In this document: one piece after another, positions 59,523 through 64,000 of the stretch | How the letters are laid out: every line of letters begins with the position of its first letter | Position numbering within the stretch: position 1 is the stretch's first letter | NCBI GenBank assembly: GCA_965140355.1 | Contig: OZ223194.1 | Span: 310,001 to 374,000 of the forward strand | Direction: 5' to 3' | Length of the DNA stretch: 64,000 nucleotides | From: Acetobacterium sp965140355 | Lineage (GTDB): Bacteria > Bacillota > Clostridia > Eubacteriales > Eubacteriaceae | Notes under the pieces: model-generated | Told to the model about the DNA's origin: nothing | The model's database searches: none | The model's input: the letters and a program-made list of their open reading frames with translations, nothing else | Translations under genes and position numbers: made by a program

Positions 59523-60731
59523 TTATGAAAGAGACAGCAGGTATTCTTTTACTCTACCATAGTAGATACGCAGAAACTTATTAGCGCCTGCGGTCATGTA
59601 GACATAGTAGGGTTTACCCTGAGCACGTTTCTTATCGAGAAACTGATAAACAGCATCATCTTGGGGCTTGTTCTTGATAAGAGCATCCATGACCTGAAAT
59701 AACGTTTTACGTAAGGCTGAAGAACCCCTTTTGGTAGTACGGACACTTTTTTGTTCATAGGTCCCAGATTGGTTAACACCTGGATCAACGCCTGCAAAGG
59801 CAGTAATTGCACCCTTATGTGTGAAACGTGTAACATCACCGATTTCAGCAATCAACTGAGGACCAAGTGACGGGCCGACACCTTTCATATCCATGACAAT
59901 AGAATGCTCTGGCAGCTTGGATGAGGTTTCATTCATCAGAATACGAAGTTCTTCTACCGTTTTGGAAGCAATGTTTAATTGATCAACAGCTTGTTTCACA
60001 ATGAGTTTTGTCAAATCATCTCTAGGAAGTACAGGAACAAGTTCCTTTGCTGTTCCATAGATTTCTTCAGCTTTGGGTTGACTGAAGATGTACTTATTGT
60101 GCTTACACCATTTCTGATAATGGTCAGTGAAAGCATGAAGTGACATTTTACGAACACAGTCAACATGCCAGTATGCAGCAGCGAAATCAACCCATTTCTG
60201 GCTGCCATCATTGCGGGCAGGGCTGCTGAAGTAAGTATTAACACCCGGAAAGGTTTGATCAAGTATCCCGATAAAGTTATTTTTCATAGCTGTTTTGTGG
60301 TTCATGTAAAAACTAAACTGACGGTTCATTGTTTTTAACTGATTACGTATTTCATCCATAAGGCTATATTGTTTCAAATCATTCCAACTGTCAAGAGCAT
60401 AACGTGCTATTTTTAAAGCATCTGCTTTATCGGATTTGACTTTACGTAGAGAATTGTCACCAAAATCTTTAATGAGCTTAGGATTTACGGCACTCACAAA
60501 AAGATTTGCCAGAGTAAGCTCACGAGCCAGTGGTTCATAATAACGACCGGTATGCTCCATAACGATGCGGGATTCGCCGTCAATGGATTGGATCTGGTTG
60601 ATGAGAGAACAGATTTCTTTGGAAGTGTGGCGAATCTCAAAAGGTAAAGAAATAATTTCGCCATATGGACGGATAATGGCGATCATGCTTTTGCCCTTAG
60701 AAACATCAATACCTACTGCGTTCATGTTCAT
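59523..60731 (-). CDS. IS110-family transposase
   Basis: A 402-residue DEDD recombinase. The RuvC-like N-terminal domain has AVGIDVSKGKSMIAII, MEHTGRYYEPLAREL and KSDKADALKIARYAL. The C-terminal Transposase_20 domain carries the SMIVMDMKGVGPSLGPQLIAEIGDVTRF region, GAITAFAGVDPGVNQSG and the catalytic serine region SVRTTKRGSSALRKTLFQV. The frame is intact, so the element may be active. IS110 elements use a bridge RNA encoded next to the transposase to choose the insertion site. Confidence 0.93.
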   Translation of the reverse strand: MNMNAVGIDVSKGKSMIAIIRPYGEIISLPFEIRHTSKEICSLINQIQSIDGESRIVMEHTGRYYEPLARELTLANLFVSAVNPKLIKDFGDNSLRKVKSDKADALKIARYALDSWNDLKQYSLMDEIRNQLKTMNRQFSFYMNHKTAMKNNFIGILDQTFPGVNTYFSSPARNDGSQKWVDFAAAYWHVDCVRKMSLHAFTDHYQKWCKHNKYIFSQPKAEEIYGTAKELVPVLPRDDLTKLIVKQAVDQLNIASKTVEELRILMNETSSKLPEHSIVMDMKGVGPSLGPQLIAEIGDVTRFTHKGAITAFAGVDPGVNQSGTYEQKSVRTTKRGSSALRKTLFQVMDALIKNKPQDDAVYQFLDKKRAQGKPYYVYMTAGANKFLRIYYGRVKEYLLSLS

Positions 60732-60960
60732 AAATTTGTCACTCCTTAAGATTATTGCAATGGATAAATACCAGTTATACTCATTGCCTATTCAATCTAC
60801 TGTGGTGTGACACGAACGCACTGTACGACAGCAGTTCAACCTGCATAAAACGAACGCTGCGAATGAGGAGCTGGTTATCAGTCTAATTTACGGACGCAAA
60901 GTCCAAGAAAGGAAGACGACATACCTATTGCTCTCTACATTCTAACAGCTTAAGCAACAA
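60732..60960 (-). ncRNA. Candidate IS110 bridge-RNA region
   Basis: A long non-coding leader lies between the transposase start and the element's end, as expected for IS110-group elements, in which it encodes the bridge RNA. It contains several short stems, for example GCAGTTCAACCTGC (60831-60844). Exact ends and loops cannot be set from one copy. Confidence 0.4.
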
Positions 60961-61030
60961 GATGGGTAATGTCCTGACTGGTTGTCAGGTACTATAACCA
61001 TAAATATATTGTAGTAGGAAGGAGACATAT
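60961..61030 (+). promoter_or_regulatory. Region upstream of the DUF6414 gene
   Basis: CCTGAC-TGGTT-GTCAGG (60972-60988) is a perfect 6-bp hairpin. GGAAGGAGACATAT precedes the DUF6414 start. If the hairpin lies outside the IS, it belongs to the gene's leader; otherwise the IS interrupted this promoter. Confidence 0.35.
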
Positions 61031-61831
61031 ATGGTATTACGAAATTTTTTATATTTAGACACAAGTATGTTGAACGACTACCTTGCAACAATGGAGGGTT
61101 ACCTTGTTGAGAGCAGTGAACTAATTGAGAATAAGCTGACTTCGACATCGGGTAAAGGCAATTTAAAGATAGCTGAAGCTGGTCATCAAGTTGATGTTGA
61201 GACTGATAAAGTAAGTAAGCTTAAGCAGACTGATACTGGTAATTTTCAGAAGTTATATGATCTGATCGATGACAAATCCCTTCTTCAATATCTTGAAGAT
61301 TTTGATAATGAGATTTGGAACGATATAAAACGGAACGAAATTGTTGAAATGCCTGGTATTCTAAGTGTTACGAATTTGTTCAATACATTAAATCAGGTAG
61401 GAAGCATTAGTCCATTAATAGATATTATGAATGTTTTTGGAGATTCAGATTTAGTTGACGAAAAGAGTATGACAACTATTAATGGATTAAAGGCTGTTTC
61501 AGAAATGAATAACGATAAAGAGATTCCGGTTATTCTTAAACTTGAATTTAGTGACAAATACAGTTTTGCAGCTAAACTTCAACCAGAGTATATAAGAGGG
61601 AATATGGAAAAGCTTGATGGAGAGGTTACTATGCTTGGAAAGGTCCAAAAGGTAATATCTCACGATCAAGAGTATGAATTGTTTTCGCTTACATCAGGAA
61701 TTGATTCTTTAATGAAACATCAGAGTAGAGATCAGAGAAGAAAATATGAAAAGAACAACACAGACAATAATGTATCCGATAAGATTAGTGGTCCTGCCAT
61801 AATTCTCATCCCATTAGCAATCTACAGGTAA
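61031..61831 (+). CDS. DUF6414 family protein
   Basis: A 266-residue protein with the family N-terminus FLYLDTSMLNDYLATMEGYLVE. The middle is soluble and helical (FQKLYDLIDDKSLLQYLEDFDNEIW) and the C-terminus includes MLGKVQKVIS and GPAIILIPLAIYR. The family is uncharacterised. It is cargo of the tRNA-Lys element; a plasmid/phage-associated role is possible but not shown. Confidence 0.72.
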   Translation: MVLRNFLYLDTSMLNDYLATMEGYLVESSELIENKLTSTSGKGNLKIAEAGHQVDVETDKVSKLKQTDTGNFQKLYDLIDDKSLLQYLEDFDNEIWNDIKRNEIVEMPGILSVTNLFNTLNQVGSISPLIDIMNVFGDSDLVDEKSMTTINGLKAVSEMNNDKEIPVILKLEFSDKYSFAAKLQPEYIRGNMEKLDGEVTMLGKVQKVISHDQEYELFSLTSGIDSLMKHQSRDQRRKYEKNNTDNNVSDKISGPAIILIPLAIYR

Positions 61832-61844
61832 TAATTAAGTTTCA

Positions 61845-61870
61845 CGGCCACCTTCAGATGGTCTTTTTTT
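61845..61870 (+). terminator. Terminator after the DUF6414 gene
   Basis: GGCCACC-TTCA-GATGGTC followed by TTTTTTT, beginning 14 bases past the stop codon. Confidence 0.75.
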
Positions 61871-61938
61871 ATTTCCTCTACTTCTCACCGCTCTGCGCGG
61901 TACCACAAAAGTACCACAAAAGTACCTCTATTATCTTA

Positions 61939-62057
61939 GGAAATCTTAGAGTAATTTTTTGCACAATAAAAAAACAGAGTCGATAAACGGCTCTGTTATG
62001 CGCTATTTCTGGTGCTCCCTCAGAGACTCGAACTCTGGACACCCTGATTAAGAGTCA
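61939..62057. repeat. Right att-type direct repeat (tRNA-Lys 3' half and flank)
   Basis: The counterpart of 53999-54116, lying within and just downstream of the intact tRNA-Lys. It includes the tRNA terminator CAGAG...CTCTG with seven T (61966-61999, minus strand). The element's DNA therefore supplies the 3' half of the functional tRNA. Confidence 0.8.
61966..61999 (-). terminator. tRNA-Lys terminator
   Basis: On the minus strand CAGAG(CCGTTTATCGA)CTCTG is followed by TTTTTTTATT, 10 bases past the tRNA CCA. Confidence 0.75.
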
Positions 62058-62086
62058 GGTGCTCTAGCCAACTGAGCTAAGGGAGC
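62010..62086 (-). tRNA. tRNA-Lys (anticodon CTT)
   Basis: A full cloverleaf on the minus strand: acceptor GCTCCCT with AGGGAGC, D arm TAGCTCAGTTGGCTAGAGC, anticodon loop CTCTTAA (CTT), T arm CCAGAGTTCGAGTCTCTG and an encoded CCA. It is the target gene of the integrated element. Confidence 0.97.
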
Positions 62087-62091
62087 AAAAA

Positions 62092-62178
62092 TGGTGCCGA
62101 AGGCGGGACTCGAACCCGCACGTGATCACTCACAACGGATTTTGAGTCCGTCACGTCTGCCAATTCCATCACTTCGGC
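62092..62178 (-). tRNA. tRNA-Leu (anticodon CAA)
   Basis: An 87-base tRNA with acceptor GCCGAAG/CTTCGGC, D arm TGGAATTGGCA, anticodon loop CTCAAAA (CAA), a long variable arm TTGTGAGTGATCACGTG and a T arm CGGGTTCGAGTCCCG. CCA is encoded. It precedes tRNA-Lys by 5 bases in one transcript. Confidence 0.97.
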
Positions 62179-62275
62179 GTAAAAAAACTTTATTAGATTG
62201 TAGAAATACTACCCCTAATACAAAAGAAACAACTAAGTGATTCACACCAAATCAGAGATTTGGATTCTCTACTTA

Positions 62276-62303
62276 TGCCAATTCCATCACTTCGGCGTAA
62301 AAA
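62276..62303 (-). pseudogene. Partial copy of the tRNA-Leu 5' end
   Basis: 28 bases identical to 62158-62185, covering the acceptor and D arm of tRNA-Leu and its 5' flank, at an offset of 118 bases. The rest (62206-62275) does not form a leucine anticodon or T arm, so this is a decayed tRNA or a recombination scar. Confidence 0.6.
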
Positions 62304-62496
62304 GCTGATCTATTGTGTCTCGTAGGACACTGTCATAAATATTAACATATCCCACTAAAGATTTCAATCTTTTTTTTAATTTTATAAATTTTTTTTAAAT
62401 TAAAAACACGACAAAATATTATCTTGTATTTTTTTTTATATGCGGTACTATTAGTAAATGACAATTTGATAATTTAAAAGAAAGTCAGGTGTAGTA

Positions 62497-62745
62497 ATGA
62501 GCATGTTTGAAAATCACAAAACAATTGCTTATAAAGAATTCCGAGAATTTGTAAATGAGTCTGTTTTAGAATTAATTAAAAAAACAAATGATAAAAAATG
62601 CAACGGCTGTATTGATTTTGTATTTGACGAAGAAAACTCTACTGGACATTGCGATGCACTCGAAACCACTTGGCCGGTCAAAAATCCTGATGCTGTACAA
62701 CGATTGACTGATTGTTATATTTGCGATCTAAAAGCAATGAAATAA
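62497..62745 (+). CDS. Small cysteine-rich protein of 82 residues
   Basis: MSMFENHKTIAYKEFREF... KKCNGCIDFVFDEENSTGHCDALETTWPVKNPDAVQRLTDCYICDLKAMK. The Cys pairs (CNGC and CYIC) with a single Cys between look metal- or Fe-S-binding. It has its own terminator and no operon partner. The AAGTCAGGTGT site upstream of the ATG is a modest ribosome-binding site. Confidence 0.6.
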   Translation: MSMFENHKTIAYKEFREFVNESVLELIKKTNDKKCNGCIDFVFDEENSTGHCDALETTWPVKNPDAVQRLTDCYICDLKAMK

Positions 62746-62785
62746 AAGAATACACCGATTGATTAACGAATCGGTGTATTCTTTT
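62744..62785. terminator. Bidirectional terminator of the Cys protein and aroK
   Basis: AAAAGAATACACCGATT and AATCGGTGTATTCTTTT are perfect 17-bp inverse copies with an 8-base loop (GATTAACG). It lies between convergent genes and ends both. Confidence 0.9.
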
Positions 62786-63305
62786 ATTTTGTTTCCCGAT
62801 ATGCTTCAAGAATCTTTTGGCAGCACTGTTCTGCAGTCCAGTCATCAGTCGAAATTTTGAAATCACAACAATCATAATATTGCTGACGTTCTGCCAACAG
62901 CTGTTTTATTCGCAATAACGGATCTTCACATTTTAAGAGCGGTCGGGTATTATCCCCTTTAACACGATCAAAAATCGTTTCTGGCTGGGCTGACAAACTC
63001 ACAACAAAGGCTTTTTGAGTTAACAATTCACGATTTTTTTTTAATAAGATCATTCCCCCGCCGGTTGAAATCACTGTTTTGTCCATCTCCAGAGCCTTTT
63101 TTAAGGCTTTATGTTCAGCCTCACGAAATTCTGCTTCTCCCAGGGTCGAAAAAATAGCGGCTATTTTCATCCCCATGTCAGCTTCTACCAGTTTATCGGT
63201 ATCAATTAAAGCATAACCATTTTTTTCAGCCAGTAATGGACCAATCGTTGATTTACCGGTTGCCATAAAACCAATCAGGGCGATATTTTTTTTTGAATCT
63301 CCCAT
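62784..63305 (-). CDS. aroK: Shikimate kinase
   Basis: A 173-residue kinase with Walker A ALIGFMATGKSTIGPLLAEKNGYALIDTD, REAEHKALKKALEMDKTVISTGGGMILL (DxD-like and GGG motifs) and the lid region RPLLKCEDP. It phosphorylates shikimate for aromatic amino acid synthesis. It follows aroE by 1 base on the same strand. Confidence 0.94.
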   Translation of the reverse strand: MGDSKKNIALIGFMATGKSTIGPLLAEKNGYALIDTDKLVEADMGMKIAAIFSTLGEAEFREAEHKALKKALEMDKTVISTGGGMILLKKNRELLTQKAFVVSLSAQPETIFDRVKGDNTRPLLKCEDPLLRIKQLLAERQQYYDCCDFKISTDDWTAEQCCQKILEAYRETK

Positions 63306-63306
63306 C

Positions 63307-64000
63307 TTAATTTAATCCTAATTCTAATAAACTTTTTCCCAATTGTGGATCAGGAAAAATGCCAGTCCATAATTCAAAAGCCAATAGACCCTGATATAAC
63401 AGCATTTCCAACCCGTTTTCAGCTTGCGCCCCAACTTCTCTGGCCTCTTTCATCAACTGCGTCTCGGCGGGACTATAAATCATATCGTAAATCAACTGTT
63501 CTTTCGTTATCAATGCTTGAGGTAACGGCGTACGCGTCGCAGTATCCGCCATCCCCAGACTAGTGCCATTAACAATAATTGTCGCGGTTGCCGCCGCTTT
63601 TTTTAATTCTTCTGTTTCCATCGCAATTGCTACCGCTTTTCCCGGCCAGTTATCATTAATCTGAGCTGCTAAAGTTTCGGCTTTTTCCAGGGTACGATTG
63701 GCGATCATAACTTGATTAATCCCCCAATCAGCCAACGCCATAGCCACTGATTTAACTGCCCCGCCGCAACCTAAGATCAGAATATTGATTTTTTCTTTCG
63801 GTCGATCTGCTATTTTATTTTCAATCGATTTAATAAAGCCAAATCCATCGGTATTATACCCTTTCATTTTTCCATCGCGATAAACGACAGTATTGACGGC
63901 GCCAATTTTTTGTGCCAGCGGATCAAGTTCATCGAGATATTTGATAATTTCCATTTTATGAGGTTTAGTGATATTAAAGCCGCCAAAATTCATCACTCTG
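63307..64000 (-). CDS. aroE: Shikimate dehydrogenase, 3' part
   Basis: The visible 231 residues start inside the substrate-binding domain (FGGFNITKPHKMEIIKYLDELDPLAQKIGAVNTVV). The NADP-binding Rossmann domain follows (INILILGCGGAVKSVAMALADWG; ANRTLEKAETLA; NGTSLGMAD). The frame continues past the window end without a stop, so the true start and about 55-60 N-terminal residues are missing. GxNVTxPxK is usual; here it reads GFNITKPHK. Confidence 0.95.
   Translation of the reverse strand, partial: RVMNFGGFNITKPHKMEIIKYLDELDPLAQKIGAVNTVVYRDGKMKGYNTDGFGFIKSIENKIADRPKEKINILILGCGGAVKSVAMALADWGINQVMIANRTLEKAETLAAQINDNWPGKAVAIAMETEELKKAAATATIIVNGTSLGMADTATRTPLPQALITKEQLIYDMIYSPAETQLMKEAREVGAQAENGLEMLLYQGLLAFELWTGIFPDPQLGKSLLELGLN

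Noticed and set aside
1..64000. CRISPR array
   Set aside because: No regularly spaced repeats of 25-40 bp with unique spacers were seen.

Overview
The window looks like chromosomal DNA of a low-to-moderate-GC anaerobic firmicute, most likely an acetogen of the Eubacteriaceae close to Acetobacterium. The main evidence is a five-gene hydC-E-D-B-A electron-bifurcating hydrogenase operon, a Desulfovibrio-type molybdenum aldehyde oxidoreductase with a large accessory cluster, and a MtaA/UroD-type protein beside a GPH-type transporter. Nearly everything from 2.3 to 40 kb is on the minus strand. No tools were run; family names come from recognition of the translated sequence.

Layout. 0-2.1 kb: a cell-wall hydrolase, a DUF1659/DUF2922 pair and a small sigma factor. 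2.3-7.4 kb: the conserved murB-PHP-rapZ-yvcK-whiA operon, broken up by repeats. 7.6-10.6 kb: comF and recD2. 10.7-19.3 kb: the bifurcating hydrogenase operon, preceded by a Rex-like operator, then an upstream operon for a putative sensory [FeFe] hydrogenase with DRTGG, ATPase and PHP partners. 19.5-22.9 kb: a YhaN/YhaO-like (SbcCD-like) pair. 23.1-38.7 kb: a Mop-type aldehyde oxidoreductase regulon. It has a molybdopterin-binding protein, Mop, a flavin/Fe-S oxidoreductase, a zinc-ribbon redox protein, a methyltransferase, a Cys-rich protein, a radical SAM enzyme, an AMP-dependent ligase, XdhC, a MobA-like/HD fusion, a histidine phosphatase and a sigma-54 activator. A near-consensus -24/-12 promoter lies just upstream of the first gene.

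39-50 kb: a methyltransferase, a fluoride riboswitch with two crcB genes, then a cell-envelope module: two-component system, ABC-2 transporter operon with a NEW3 protein and lipoprotein, a PAP2 phosphatase and DedA. The ABC and dedA promoters share a tandem direct-repeat operator placed identically relative to the -10 box, so they probably form one regulon of the adjacent OmpR-type regulator. 50-53.8 kb: a transporter, a UroD/MtaA-like protein, a small protein and a TetR regulator.

54.0-62.1 kb: an 8-kb degraded integrative element in the 3' end of a tRNA-Lys gene. It is bracketed by 118-bp direct repeats that include the tRNA 3' half. It carries a broken integrase, a toxin-antitoxin-like pair, a surface protein fusing ChW repeats to Ltp (superinfection-exclusion-like) repeats, several decayed genes, small unknown genes, an IS110-family insertion sequence and a DUF6414 protein. 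62.1-64 kb: tRNA-Leu with a partial copy, a Cys-rich small protein, aroK and the 3' part of aroE.

A structured, dispersed palindromic element of about 130-170 bp occurs four times (three full, one half) at 1.2, 5.4, 7.6 and 34.7 kb. A GGGGAC/GTCCCC REP-like repeat is interleaved with it.
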